This document shows positions 53,010 through 62,164 of a DNA stretch of 64,000 nt, piece after piece. Location of the stretch: the NCBI RefSeq assembly GCF_964199965.1, contig NZ_CAXMZT010000006.1, positions 62,001-126,000 on the forward strand, read 5' to 3'. Both the position numbers and the translations under genes were made by a program. Below the pieces are notes generated by a model. The model had not been told where the DNA came from, did no database searches, and saw only the letters and a list, made by a program, of their open reading frames with translations. Every line of letters begins with the position of its first letter. Position 1 is the first letter of the stretch. This DNA comes from JAFIFT01 sp020051095. GTDB taxonomy: Bacteria > Pseudomonadota > Gammaproteobacteria > Legionellales > Legionellaceae.

Positions 53010-54827
53010 TTATTGTTTCTTGGATGAAGGAACTGCATCGATAAGATATTGGTTCCAGAATCCGCAACTTCCTTCTGTACGAGCAATATGGAACTCAGAG
53101 CGAGGTTGCCCTTGCCTTGGTTCCCATTTTAGAATTTGCTGGTTTAGCGCAGGAAAAATAGGGGCCATACGATATTTTCTCCATGCATCAGTAAGCGGAA
53201 GAATGCTTGTTGGTCTACCTGCTCTCATAAATAGATAGTGATATCCGAGAAGATCATCTGAGAACAATAGTTCATCTGAAGAAAAACTATTTAATGCAGG
53301 AAAATCCCCGAAAGCAGCAAGTTTCGCTTGATAGGGAAGATCAACACTGTGCGTATCACCATCACCCGCATTAAAATTATAGACTGGGTCGTTTGGCTGA
53401 TGGGTAAATACATAACGCCATACATCCTGATTCTGCTCGGCTAGAGAATTAGATATGATGTCTACAGGGCAAACAAAACTTCTATCACCAATACTATTGG
53501 CAACTTGCTTCCACAGAGTAGTATTTTCTACAGCCGCTTTTTGAGCATAATAAGCAATTGCCTGAGAAGGATCGCCTATTTCAGAAGCGTGAGCAATACC
53601 CATAAGCACCGCAAAGGCTTCTGGAGTCACGTCCGTTAAGGTGGCATTGGCATAGCTTATTCCAAAACCTTGTGGAGGTGGTGCTGCAAAAATTGCTGAA
53701 GTGGTTTGGAACACCGGATCGGCAGGGTTAAAGGGAGGGAACGAAGCGCCGCCTAAAATCCAGGCTAGTCCTGTGCCTTCGTTACCATTGTATCCAATAA
53801 TCGTGTTCAAATCCTGTTCATTCTGACCTAACTCAAACAGCTTTAATGGTTTATCTGCAAATTGAGTGCCTGGACCATAGCTGAATGTAAATGCACCAGC
53901 AAGAACAGGATTTGCATTAACCGTATTTAAGACTTCATTGGGTTGTTTGCTAAGGACACATTGAATAGCAGCAGGAATGTCAGGGTTTTGAGGATCTTGA
54001 ACACAACCTAAAGTCTGGGCCACAGCTATGCTAGCGCCTACTTGCGTTGCGATAGGTATGCCATTAATTGGCGCAGGGGAGTCTACTATGACATTCTTTA
54101 CCCCCAGAGAGGCAATGCTATCCGGTATACTAACTGAATTGTTATTTAGCATCAAACGTGTGATCAGCCCGCCTCCAGCGCTTTGTCCCCATAAAGTAAT
54201 ATTATCTGGATCTCCGCCGAATTTATTGATGTTGTTATGAACCCATTTTATTTGTGCCTTGGCATCCTCAATACCTAAGTTCGCTGGTAATGCACCGAAT
54301 AATGGGAAGTTTGCAAACACTCCTAAACGGTATTTTATTACTACGGCAATGCTATTGGTTTCTTTAACATGGTTCGTCATGCTGTAGAAATTTTCGCTAT
54401 TTGAGCCTGTAAATCCGCCGCCACCATGGATGTAAACAATTACTGGTAATTGATGCGCTATTGATAAATTAGGTGATTCAGGGGTAATCACTGTCACATC
54501 AAGACAATCCTCTTCCACCGCTCCAAAATTAGTTATGGCCAGTGGCGCATTAGGGTAGGGAATTAATCTCATTGAATTTTGATAACAAGCGGGCTTTTCT
54601 ACAGTTGCGTCTTGGGGGATGGGGGAATAAATGAGGGGTTGGGCATATTGCCACCTAGAAGCATTGTGTGTTTTTATGTCCAAAAATTTTCTAACCCCAT
54701 CTTCCATTTTACCTTGAACAGGTCCTTGGTCTAGATTTACGATGGTTGGAAAATTATTGCCTGCAATCACCATGTTTGAAACTAAGCACATGGATAATAT
54801 ACAGGGGAATTTCTGTGATATTATCAT
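53010..54827 (-). CDS. Secreted type-B carboxylesterase
   Basis: 605 residues with a signal peptide (ending near SNMVIAG). Oxyanion motif YIHGGGGFTGS, nucleophile GQSAGGGL (Ser), acid probably the Glu in GYNGNEGTG, and His in GDGDTHSVDL. Two cysteine pairs are likely (CLDVTV and CVQDPQ...). Length and motifs match the cholinesterase-like alpha/beta-hydrolases. Natural substrate unknown; an exported lipid or ester hydrolase is likely. Monocistronic with its own terminator. Confidence 0.9.
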   Translation of the reverse strand: MIISQKFPCILSMCLVSNMVIAGNNFPTIVNLDQGPVQGKMEDGVRKFLDIKTHNASRWQYAQPLIYSPIPQDATVEKPACYQNSMRLIPYPNAPLAITNFGAVEEDCLDVTVITPESPNLSIAHQLPVIVYIHGGGGFTGSNSENFYSMTNHVKETNSIAVVIKYRLGVFANFPLFGALPANLGIEDAKAQIKWVHNNINKFGGDPDNITLWGQSAGGGLITRLMLNNNSVSIPDSIASLGVKNVIVDSPAPINGIPIATQVGASIAVAQTLGCVQDPQNPDIPAAIQCVLSKQPNEVLNTVNANPVLAGAFTFSYGPGTQFADKPLKLFELGQNEQDLNTIIGYNGNEGTGLAWILGGASFPPFNPADPVFQTTSAIFAAPPPQGFGISYANATLTDVTPEAFAVLMGIAHASEIGDPSQAIAYYAQKAAVENTTLWKQVANSIGDRSFVCPVDIISNSLAEQNQDVWRYVFTHQPNDPVYNFNAGDGDTHSVDLPYQAKLAAFGDFPALNSFSSDELLFSDDLLGYHYLFMRAGRPTSILPLTDAWRKYRMAPIFPALNQQILKWEPRQGQPRSEFHIARTEGSCGFWNQYLIDAVPSSKKQ

Positions 54828-54837
54828 AACGACTCCT

Positions 54838-55169
54838 TTCTAGTTAATAAATCATTATTAATGCTAAGCATTGATTCAAAATACTAGAAATAGCTAGGAC
54901 TTTCAAAACATTTTTTTAAATTAGACAGGACGTACGCAAAATCCTTTAATAAATGCACACACCCAGTTAAGGTAACAAACTCAAGTTGGGATAAGCACAT
55001 GCGTTCCCACTCTATAAGTGTTCGAATGCACGTTTAACAGACTCAAGTTGTTTATCGTCTTTATTCATGAAGCTTGCCTCTTGGATATTATCGAGGCTAT
55101 AGCTTATCTAACAAAGTCGTCCATGGTCACGCAGGTTTGCAGAAAGCCCAGGAATGATCAAGGGTATAT
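54838..55169. other. 332-bp stretch with a tiny reverse ORF
   Basis: No standard gene. On the minus strand 55068-55012 encodes MNKDDKQLESVKRAFEHL and stop; AGAGG lies 8 nt upstream of its ATG, so it could be translated. It may be a microprotein or the start of a lost gene. The rest upstream of the esterase is AT-rich and holds its promoter. Confidence 0.3.
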
Positions 55170-56642
55170 CTAACCTTTATTATGAGAGGTTATGGTATCT
55201 TTGATCAGTTCTTTTATCACAAGTTGATCCGAGAACGGATAAGATTTCGTTCCGATGATTTGGGATACTTCATGACCTTTTCCAGCCACTAAAATAACAT
55301 CATCGAAATCAGCCATATCAATCGCTTTTTTGATAGCCAAGCGTCTGTCACTTATTTTTTCCATTGATTGGGTAGCCGGTACACCTGCTGCAATAGCAGA
55401 CATGATCGTTTCTGGGTCTTCAGTTCTTGGGTTATCACTGGTTATAATAATATGATCAGCAAAGCGTGAAGCGACTTCGCCCATAATAGGACGTTTTCCA
55501 TAATCTCGCTCACCCCCACAGCCAAACACGACGATAATTTTACCTTGGCTTAATTGACGAACGGTTTTTAATACATTGCCCAAGGCATCCGGTGAATGAG
55601 CAAAATCAACAATGATTTGCGGTTGATGAGAAATCAACTCCATTCGGCCGGGTGAGGGTTGCAAATGACGAATCACTTCAACAACCTCTGCTGCATCATA
55701 ACCAGCACTCACCAAGCTGGCAAAAACAGATAGGATGTTATACAAATTAAATTGCCCTATTAACACCGTTTGTAGGCAAAATTTCCCCCAGGGCGACGTT
55801 ATATTAAAACTCATCCCCTGTTGGTGAGTATGCATGTCTAAGGCATGGATGTCTGCTTTGGGGTGAAGTCCATAGGTGATTAACTGACACCCTACAGGAA
55901 TTTTCTCTGCCATTAAATTCGCATAAGGATCGTCATAATTAATAATGGCATATTTCAGCGAAGGGAAAGCAAATAATTTTGCCTTCGCAGTCGCGTACTC
56001 AGCCATCGTTTTATGATAATCCAAATGATCTTGGGTCAAATTGGTAAAAATAGCTTGATGATACTTGACACCTGCAACCCGCTGTTGGCTCAACGCATGG
56101 GAAGATGTTTCCATCGCAACATGGCGGATACCCTGATGTTGATAGCGATGAAATAATTTTTGCAGCACAAGACTATCGGGCGTTGTATTTGCAAGTCGAT
56201 TTAACTGGTTAACTCGCCCCTCTCCAAGGGTGCCTATATACGCTGCATGACCATTTAATCGCTCATAAGCCTGGGCCAACACATAGGCGATGGTTGTTTT
56301 TCCATTTGTACCAGTTACCCCTGTTACCAGAAGCTCTGATTCGTCAATCGGATAGAATCGTTGAGCCAACCCCAGCATTTTACTTGCTAAATTCTCTATG
56401 GGTAAAAAGACAATTTTTCCATTTTCTGCGGGTTTAAATCCATCCATTGACTCATAAGCGACTGCAACAGCACCGGCATCGATAGCCTGTTTGATATATT
56501 GACGGCCATCCGTCGCAGCGCCTGGATATGCTAAAAATAGCGCATTTTTAGTCACTTGGCGACTGTCATTTTCGATCGACTCGATAGCAATACTTGGAAG
56601 GTTTTCTTGAACCCACGGCGATAACAGATTATCTAACTTCAT
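55170..56642 (-). CDS. murE: UDP-MurNAc-tripeptide synthetase MurE
   Basis: 490 residues from the ATG at 56642, chosen since it falls 7 bp after ftsI; an in-frame ATG at 56696 lies inside ftsI. P-loop GVTGTNGKTT; the DNPRTEDP motif predicts meso-diaminopimelate as the added amino acid. Cytosolic peptidoglycan precursor enzyme. The frame ends at 55170 and murF would be expected next but is replaced by the esterase region. Confidence 0.95.
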   Translation of the reverse strand: MKLDNLLSPWVQENLPSIAIESIENDSRQVTKNALFLAYPGAATDGRQYIKQAIDAGAVAVAYESMDGFKPAENGKIVFLPIENLASKMLGLAQRFYPIDESELLVTGVTGTNGKTTIAYVLAQAYERLNGHAAYIGTLGEGRVNQLNRLANTTPDSLVLQKLFHRYQHQGIRHVAMETSSHALSQQRVAGVKYHQAIFTNLTQDHLDYHKTMAEYATAKAKLFAFPSLKYAIINYDDPYANLMAEKIPVGCQLITYGLHPKADIHALDMHTHQQGMSFNITSPWGKFCLQTVLIGQFNLYNILSVFASLVSAGYDAAEVVEVIRHLQPSPGRMELISHQPQIIVDFAHSPDALGNVLKTVRQLSQGKIIVVFGCGGERDYGKRPIMGEVASRFADHIIITSDNPRTEDPETIMSAIAAGVPATQSMEKISDRRLAIKKAIDMADFDDVILVAGKGHEVSQIIGTKSYPFSDQLVIKELIKDTITSHNKG

Positions 56643-56649
56643 AACAATT

Positions 56650-58308
56650 TTATCCAATTTTATCCGGCTTAATTTCGAGCACATGTAACGCGCCACCCAT
56701 CACTTTTGCAAACAATGGAGCCGCAACTTTACCCCCATAATAACTGCCCCGAGTCGGTTCGTAAATAACTGCGGCGACGATTAATTTCGGGTTGCTAACA
56801 GGTGCAATCCCCACAAAGCTTCCGATATGCTTTTCAGCATTGTACCCTCTTTCATCAGCAACACGAGAAGTTCCCGTTTTACCCGCTACACGGTAACCAG
56901 GAACCCGAGCCAAACTACCCGTACCTTGAGCACTAATCACCCCTTCCATCACTTGCAGAAGTTGATTAGCGACTTCTTTGTCAACCGCTTGGATAGGTTG
57001 TTGTCTATTTTCGTTTTGATAGATAAGATTAACGGGACGTAATTGACCCTCATTGGCAAATATCGAATAGGCTTGGGTCAGTTGGATGGGTGTGACTGAC
57101 ACATGATAGCCAAATCCTAGCGTCGCTAAAACAAATGGATTAATATGTTCTGGCCTAGGGAGATCCCCTTCTGCTTCGCCAGGATATCCTGTATATGATC
57201 TTTGAGCAAAACCAACGCGCTTAAACAAATCGATCAAATGCTCTGCATTATTAGCTAGCACCATTTTCGTCACCCCCACATTACTGGAGTGTTGTATGAT
57301 TTCAGCAACGGAGATTTTCCCATAATTGCGCATGTCTCTAATGGCATGGCCTTTCACCATCATATAACTTGGATTAGTATCGATGACTGTATTCACCGTG
57401 AATTTTCCAGAATTTAAGGCGGAAGCGATACTGAACGGTTTAATCACTGACCCAGGCTCAAATAAATCAGTAAATGCACGCTGGCGGAAATGTTCACCGA
57501 TGTATTGCCCACGATTATTTGGGTTGTATGATGGGTAATTGGCAATAGCCAATAAATCCCCATTTTGGCTATCCATAACCACGACAGTTCCGGCTTTGGC
57601 AGCGTACGTTTGCACGGTTTGTTCAAGCGCTCTATATGCCAACGATTGAATACGTTGATCAATCGTGAGTGTGAGATTATGCCCTGGCTCAGCTGCTCTT
57701 TGTTCGCCAACTTCAGCAATGATATGACCATCACGATCCTTAACAAATCGTTTAATACCAGGCTGTCCCTCCAACCAGGAATGGTACATTTTCTCAATCC
57801 CTTCGATCCCAATTTCATCAACATTGGTATAGCCTATTAATTGGGCTATTGTTTCGCCTTGCGGATAAAACCGCTTAAAGGACTGATCAACATGCAATCC
57901 ATAAATAGGCAGCTGTTTCAATTTTGCAACGATGTCCGGGGATAAGTTGCGAGCTAAATACATGTAATGTTTATTTTGATAGCGTTGGATTTTTTTTATT
58001 ATTTTTTCCGGCGTTGTTCCAATTGTTTTTGCAAGCTGGTGGAGCTCTTCGGCTTCTGCAAAAAAATGCTCAGGGTCTATCCAAAGGGATTGAACGGGCG
58101 AGCTAATGGCTAAAGGAATATTGTTTCTATCGAAGATAATACCCCGATAGGCAGGAAGTTTTACTTTACGAATCTGTCGTGCATCACCTTGTTGAACCAA
58201 AAAGGATTGGTTGATTATCATCAAATAGATGACTCGCCCGATAAGCGTCATAAATAGCAACAAAAAAAATGTGCTAATTATTTTTACTCGGAGTTGGTGA
58301 TTAAACAT
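56650..58308 (-). CDS. ftsI: Peptidoglycan D,D-transpeptidase FtsI (PBP3)
   Basis: 552 residues. N-terminal membrane anchor (ISTFFLLLFMTLIGRVIYLM). The transpeptidase motifs are EPGSVIKPF (SxxK), SSNVG (SxN) and GKTGTSR (KTG). It cross-links septal peptidoglycan with FtsW. Part of mraZ-rsmH-ftsL-ftsI-murE, but 203 bp separate it from ftsL. Confidence 0.96.
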   Translation of the reverse strand: MFNHQLRVKIISTFFLLLFMTLIGRVIYLMIINQSFLVQQGDARQIRKVKLPAYRGIIFDRNNIPLAISSPVQSLWIDPEHFFAEAEELHQLAKTIGTTPEKIIKKIQRYQNKHYMYLARNLSPDIVAKLKQLPIYGLHVDQSFKRFYPQGETIAQLIGYTNVDEIGIEGIEKMYHSWLEGQPGIKRFVKDRDGHIIAEVGEQRAAEPGHNLTLTIDQRIQSLAYRALEQTVQTYAAKAGTVVVMDSQNGDLLAIANYPSYNPNNRGQYIGEHFRQRAFTDLFEPGSVIKPFSIASALNSGKFTVNTVIDTNPSYMMVKGHAIRDMRNYGKISVAEIIQHSSNVGVTKMVLANNAEHLIDLFKRVGFAQRSYTGYPGEAEGDLPRPEHINPFVLATLGFGYHVSVTPIQLTQAYSIFANEGQLRPVNLIYQNENRQQPIQAVDKEVANQLLQVMEGVISAQGTGSLARVPGYRVAGKTGTSRVADERGYNAEKHIGSFVGIAPVSNPKLIVAAVIYEPTRGSYYGGKVAAPLFAKVMGGALHVLEIKPDKIG

Positions 58309-58439
58309 ATTAAGCGTCTATAAGATAGTTTACCCATCGAGCCAATTGCATCGCACAAAACAACGAAAAGCTCAACATACATGATTATTTCAAGGATTAA
58401 CGAGCAGATCTTTGTGAGGCAACTTACAACAGCAAAGGG

Positions 58440-58464
58440 GCATGTTGGCCTTAGCCCAACATGC
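58440..58464 (-). terminator. Hairpin in the ftsL-ftsI gap
   Basis: GCATGTTGG, a 7-nt loop and CCAACATGC form a 9-bp stem 48 bp after ftsL. It has no T-tract, so it might slow or process the transcript rather than end it. It lies in a 203-bp gap (58309-58511) where ftsL and ftsI are usually adjacent. Confidence 0.4.
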
Positions 58465-58511
58465 ATTTCAACTGTTTATACCTAAGTTTAGACCAGGCTT
58501 CAACTAATCCA

Positions 58512-58826
58512 TCAATCAATATAGCTAATATTATCAGGATCTTTCATAGAAAGGGAGCCCATCGCGATAGTCTTTAATCGATCATGGCGAGTGTAGTAGG
58601 TTCGTTCAGTCATTAACTGATTTTTCTGCTGAACGAGTTGACGGTTTTGTCGTTGTAACTGCTCATACTCCGAAAAGTTAACGCGATATTGATTAGTTGT
58701 AAATATTACCGCGATGGCAGTGACTAAAACAGCTAAAATAAAAACCCCATTGACTGGCAAAGAACTAATCTGTGCAACACTGTTCAGGCTATCAGGCCTT
58801 AAAATTCTTTTAACTGCGGTATTCAT
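58512..58826 (-). CDS. ftsL: Cell division protein FtsL
   Basis: 104 residues: short cytosolic tail, one membrane segment (GVFILAVLVTAIAVIFTTNQ) and a periplasmic coiled coil (YRVNFSEYEQLQRQNRQLVQ and on). FtsL forms a complex with FtsB and FtsQ in the divisome. The start overlaps the rsmH stop by 4 bp. Confidence 0.9.
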   Translation of the reverse strand: MNTAVKRILRPDSLNSVAQISSLPVNGVFILAVLVTAIAVIFTTNQYRVNFSEYEQLQRQNRQLVQQKNQLMTERTYYTRHDRLKTIAMGSLSMKDPDNISYID

Positions 58827-59746
58827 GCTACTTTCTCTCCTATTCTTAACACCGCACTGCGTGCTCTTGGGTTATGTTTTATTTCAACATCTGATGCTTT
58901 GATTGCCTTACCAATCCTCCTAAATGGCACAATGATATCTTTTGTCATTACAGGGACATCTCTCGGTAAATGCGGGCCTTCAGACATACTTCGCATAAAT
59001 TGTTTGACGACACGATCTTCTAACGAATGAAAACTGATAATGGCTAAACGCCCGCCGATCGTTAAAACGTCCAAAACATGTTTTAAAAATTGCTCCAAAT
59101 CCGATATCTCTTGGTTAATATGTATTCGAATTGCTTGGAATACTCTTGTCGCAGGATGTTTGTGTTTTTCCCACTTTGGGTTCGCTGCTTTGACGATTTC
59201 TGCCAACTGCAACGTTGTTTCAATCGGGCGAATTTTTCTTGCCGCCACAATTGCATTGGCTATTCTTTTTGCAAATCGTTCTTCACCATATGTCTTAAAC
59301 ACGTACGCCATGGTTTTTTCGTCACTGCCCATAATAAATGTTTTTGCATCCATTGGCTGTTTTGTATCCATCCGCATATCTAATGGCCCATCATGCATAA
59401 AGCTAAATCCTCGCTCCGGATTATCTACCTGAGGTGAGGAAATGCCTAAGTCGAGCAATATACCGTTGACCTTTCCCATCAATTCATACTGCTCTGCCAG
59501 GATCTTTATATCTGCAAAACTGCCTTGAATCATGGTAAAACGTGAGTCGTTAATCAATTCTTCGGCGTAGGATATGGCTTGCCAATCTTTGTCAATGGCA
59601 AACAAGCGGCCTTTGTCAGACAACTGGCTCAGGATTGCCTGACTATGACCGCCGCGCCCAAAGGTCCCATCGACATAGATGCCATCTGCATCAACAGCCA
59701 GACCTGCCACTGCTTCGTTGAGTAACACCGTTTGATGTTCGCTCAT
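58823..59746 (-). CDS. rsmH: 16S rRNA (cytosine1402-N4)-methyltransferase RsmH
   Basis: 307 residues. SAM-binding YVDGTFGRGGHSQAIL, GILLDLGISSPQVDNPERGF, and LAIISFHSLEDRVVKQF are the family motifs. It methylates C1402 of 16S rRNA. 8 bp after mraZ. Confidence 0.96.
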   Translation of the reverse strand: MSEHQTVLLNEAVAGLAVDADGIYVDGTFGRGGHSQAILSQLSDKGRLFAIDKDWQAISYAEELINDSRFTMIQGSFADIKILAEQYELMGKVNGILLDLGISSPQVDNPERGFSFMHDGPLDMRMDTKQPMDAKTFIMGSDEKTMAYVFKTYGEERFAKRIANAIVAARKIRPIETTLQLAEIVKAANPKWEKHKHPATRVFQAIRIHINQEISDLEQFLKHVLDVLTIGGRLAIISFHSLEDRVVKQFMRSMSEGPHLPRDVPVMTKDIIVPFRRIGKAIKASDVEIKHNPRARSAVLRIGEKVA

Positions 59747-59754
59747 ACTTGCCC

Positions 59755-60213
59755 CTACAAAGAAAAGTCTTTCATTTCATCTGGCAATTCATCTTTGCCA
59801 GAGGCTTCATCTTCAAGCCATTGCTCACGTTTTTCTTGCCACAACTGTTCATTCCATACTTCAAATTTATTTCCCTGCCCGATCATCACCACTTTTTTGT
59901 CTAGCTGGGCGTAATCTCTTAACACGGTGGGAATCAAAACCCGCCCGTTCGCATCAATATCGACGTCCGTTGCATGGCCAATCAATAACCGCTGGATTCG
60001 TCGTGCTGCCGCGTTAAAACTTGGCATTTTTTGCAACTTATTTTCGATGTGTTGCCATGCGGCAATTGGATATAAGAGCAAGCAAGTCTCTTCGGTATCA
60101 ATTGTCACAACAAGCGACCCACCATCCATGTTTTTCAAGGCGTCACGATACCGAGTCGGAAAATTTAACCGACCTTTCGCATCAATGGTTATCGCATTTA
60201 TGCCCCTAAACAT
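59755..60213 (-). CDS. mraZ: Transcriptional regulator MraZ
   Basis: 152 residues from the ATG at 60213 (GAGG upstream); a start at 60228 adds five residues. Two AbrB-type repeats are visible (INAITIDAKGRLNFPTRYRD and ATDVDIDANGRVLIPTVLRD). MraZ represses the division and cell-wall operon it heads by binding repeats in the promoter. Confidence 0.95.
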   Translation of the reverse strand: MFRGINAITIDAKGRLNFPTRYRDALKNMDGGSLVVTIDTEETCLLLYPIAAWQHIENKLQKMPSFNAAARRIQRLLIGHATDVDIDANGRVLIPTVLRDYAQLDKKVVMIGQGNKFEVWNEQLWQEKREQWLEDEASGKDELPDEMKDFSL

Positions 60214-60242
60214 GGCGACCTCATTCAAACTGGGTATCGACT

Positions 60243-60268
60243 TCCAAACTTATCCCACAAATTTCCAC
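60243..60268 (-). promoter_or_regulatory. MraZ operator repeats upstream of mraZ
   Basis: On the minus strand: GTGGA (60268-60264), AATTT, GTGGG (60258-60254), ATAAGT, TTGGA (60247-60243). Three TGGR-type boxes spaced about 10 bp apart are the known MraZ-binding pattern. They lie 30 to 55 bp upstream of the ATG. Confidence 0.7.
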
Positions 60269-60361
60269 TTTTAAACTTTTTTTCACCACTTTTTTACACT
60301 ATAAAGACACAATAACCCATTCGTCAAGCATTTTTGGAAAAAATTGATGAATTTTATGGCA

Positions 60362-60658
60362 CAGGACTTACGAAAAACCCCTCTCACGCCCTTCGGGGAC
60401 CCTCTCTCCGTTTCCGGGGATAGGGGAAATTGAGGGAAGTTATTTAGAAGCCCTTTTGAAATAGGATGAGGTTTGACAGAACTAGGCTCGTATCATCAAT
60501 CCCGTTCGCATTTTGAAGTTAGTTGGGTATAAAATTAGGATCAGGGTAAGACAGGGCTTACGAATGAAGTGATTGATATTTGAGGATGCCGCGCAAAGTG
60601 CGCAGAGGCCAATTAGACAGTCCTAATCGACGATTGATCATGAATGATCACGGGTATA
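60362..60658. repeat. Composite intergenic repeat between mraZ and coaX
   Basis: Contains (i) a GC-rich hairpin-forming stretch (CCCCTCTCACGCCCTTCGGG and CTCTCCGTTTCCGGGGATAG); (ii) 24 nt at 60427-60450 identical to 409-432 beside the IS remnant; (iii) ACAGGACTTACGAA at 60362 and ACAGGGCTTACGAA at 60551 as direct repeats; (iv) 18 nt at 60641-60658 inverted relative to 51908-51925, ending at the coaX stop. No gene; an 80-codon ORF here mostly overlaps coaX in reverse and is rejected. Confidence 0.7.
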
Positions 60659-60661
60659 AGG

Positions 60662-61441
60662 TTATTCCCATTCAGGGTTATTACTTAGCGCAGCTAGGCG
60701 AATGCCCTCAAGAACCAAATTTGGAGCTAATATATCAAAAATATCGCTTTGCTCAAAAAGTACGGCGAACCCACCTGTTGCTAAAACAGTGGCTTTTTGT
60801 TTTGGAAAATGACGTTGATTGATTTCAGACACAATTTCTTTGCAGGCACCTTTAACCGAGTAATAGATCCCTGACTGTATGGATTCTATCGTAGAGCGCC
60901 CTATTGGATCGGAGCACTTGATAATTTCAACCGATGGAAGTCGTGCTGTGTTAGTGCTCAACGCTTCCACTGATAAGCGGCAACCGGGTATTATTGCGCC
61001 ACCCAAATAATTTTTATCTGAGGTGACAGCACAAAACGTTGTTGCCGTTCCAAAATCAATAATAATAAGCGGCTGTTGGGGGAATTGGTGAACGGCGGCA
61101 ATCGCATTCGCTATTCTGTCAGCACCCACCTCGAGGGGATTTCGATAATTGATCTTCAAACCCGTTTTTACACCCGGTTGAAGAATAAAAGGATCCTGAC
61201 CAAAATATTTTAAACAGGCCGATCGCAACGAATAATCGATGTTAGGAACAACCGAGCAAAATGCAATTTGAGTTATTGCGTCGGGTGAACAATTATTTTC
61301 ACGCAGGACTGACTTCAAAAAAATACCGAATTCATCGGATGTGCTCATTTTTGAAGTATGGCGGAAACGTAGGCGCAACTCCTTCCCCGCAAACACGCCC
61401 CCATATATGTGGGAATTGCCAACATCAATACATAGCATCAT
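60662..61441 (-). CDS. coaX: Type III pantothenate kinase
   Basis: 259 residues, ASKHA fold. CIDVGNSHIYGGVF (phosphate loop), NPLEVGADRIANAIAA and IIDFGTATTFCAV are the CoaX motifs. First step of coenzyme A synthesis; this type is insensitive to CoA feedback. Last gene of the DegT-pyrF-coaX operon (16 bp after pyrF). Confidence 0.95.
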   Translation of the reverse strand: MMLCIDVGNSHIYGGVFAGKELRLRFRHTSKMSTSDEFGIFLKSVLRENNCSPDAITQIAFCSVVPNIDYSLRSACLKYFGQDPFILQPGVKTGLKINYRNPLEVGADRIANAIAAVHQFPQQPLIIIDFGTATTFCAVTSDKNYLGGAIIPGCRLSVEALSTNTARLPSVEIIKCSDPIGRSTIESIQSGIYYSVKGACKEIVSEINQRHFPKQKATVLATGGFAVLFEQSDIFDILAPNLVLEGIRLAALSNNPEWE

Positions 61442-61457
61442 GGGAAGTTACTCTCTA

Positions 61458-62159
61458 TTATAAAAATACCGACTCTAATTCTTTTTCGATGGCTTGCAGC
61501 ACGGACATTGGATTTTTAGCTTGCGTAATTGGGCGACCTATCACCAGAAAATCGCTGCCACCTTTCCTTGCTTTTGCCGGCGTCATCACTCTTTTTTGAT
61601 CATCCAGAGAACTATCAGACAAACGAATACCGGGGGTGACCGTTAAGAGGCTAGGCGTATTTTGCTTTATCGCACTTGCTTCTAGGGCAGAAGCAACAAC
61701 GCCATCACAACCAGCTTTCGAAGCCAAATCAGCTAGCAACAAAACCTGTTGTTCAATTGAATGCTCTATACCGATTTGATGCAGTTGTTGTTGGTCAAAG
61801 CTTGTTAAGACCGTGACAGCGATGAGTAAAGGACGCTTTGTTCCATAACTTTCTAAACTTTGACGAGCAGCATCCAACATGGCAGGGCCACCCGATGCAT
61901 GAACATTGACCATCCAAACCCCAAGGTCTGCAGCCGATTGACAGGCTTTGGCGACTGTATTTGGGATATCATGAAATTTTAAATCCAAAAATACATCAAA
62001 TTGGCGATTAACCAAAAGTTTGACAAAATCCGGGCCAAATCGAGTAAACATTTCTTTGCCGACTTTTAGCCGACACCGGGTTGCATCTAATTGATCGATG
62101 AGCGCTAATGCTTCCACCTGAGAAGCATAATCGAGCGCGACAATGATTGACTTTTCCAT
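61458..62159 (-). CDS. pyrF: Orotidine 5'-phosphate decarboxylase
   Basis: 233 residues. IIVALDYAS, GKEMFTRFGP, VFLDLKFHDIPNTV (catalytic Asp-Lys), TPGIRLSDSSLDDQKRVMTP and VIGRPITQAKNP are intact. Makes UMP. 5 bp after the aminotransferase gene. Confidence 0.96.
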   Translation of the reverse strand: MEKSIIVALDYASQVEALALIDQLDATRCRLKVGKEMFTRFGPDFVKLLVNRQFDVFLDLKFHDIPNTVAKACQSAADLGVWMVNVHASGGPAMLDAARQSLESYGTKRPLLIAVTVLTSFDQQQLHQIGIEHSIEQQVLLLADLASKAGCDGVVASALEASAIKQNTPSLLTVTPGIRLSDSSLDDQKRVMTPAKARKGGSDFLVIGRPITQAKNPMSVLQAIEKELESVFL

Positions 62160-62164
62160 TTAGC

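Noticed and set aside
60580..60822. 80-codon plus-strand ORF
   Set aside because: It is mostly the reverse of the coaX 3' end plus intergenic repeat; no ribosome-binding site and no protein-like conservation.
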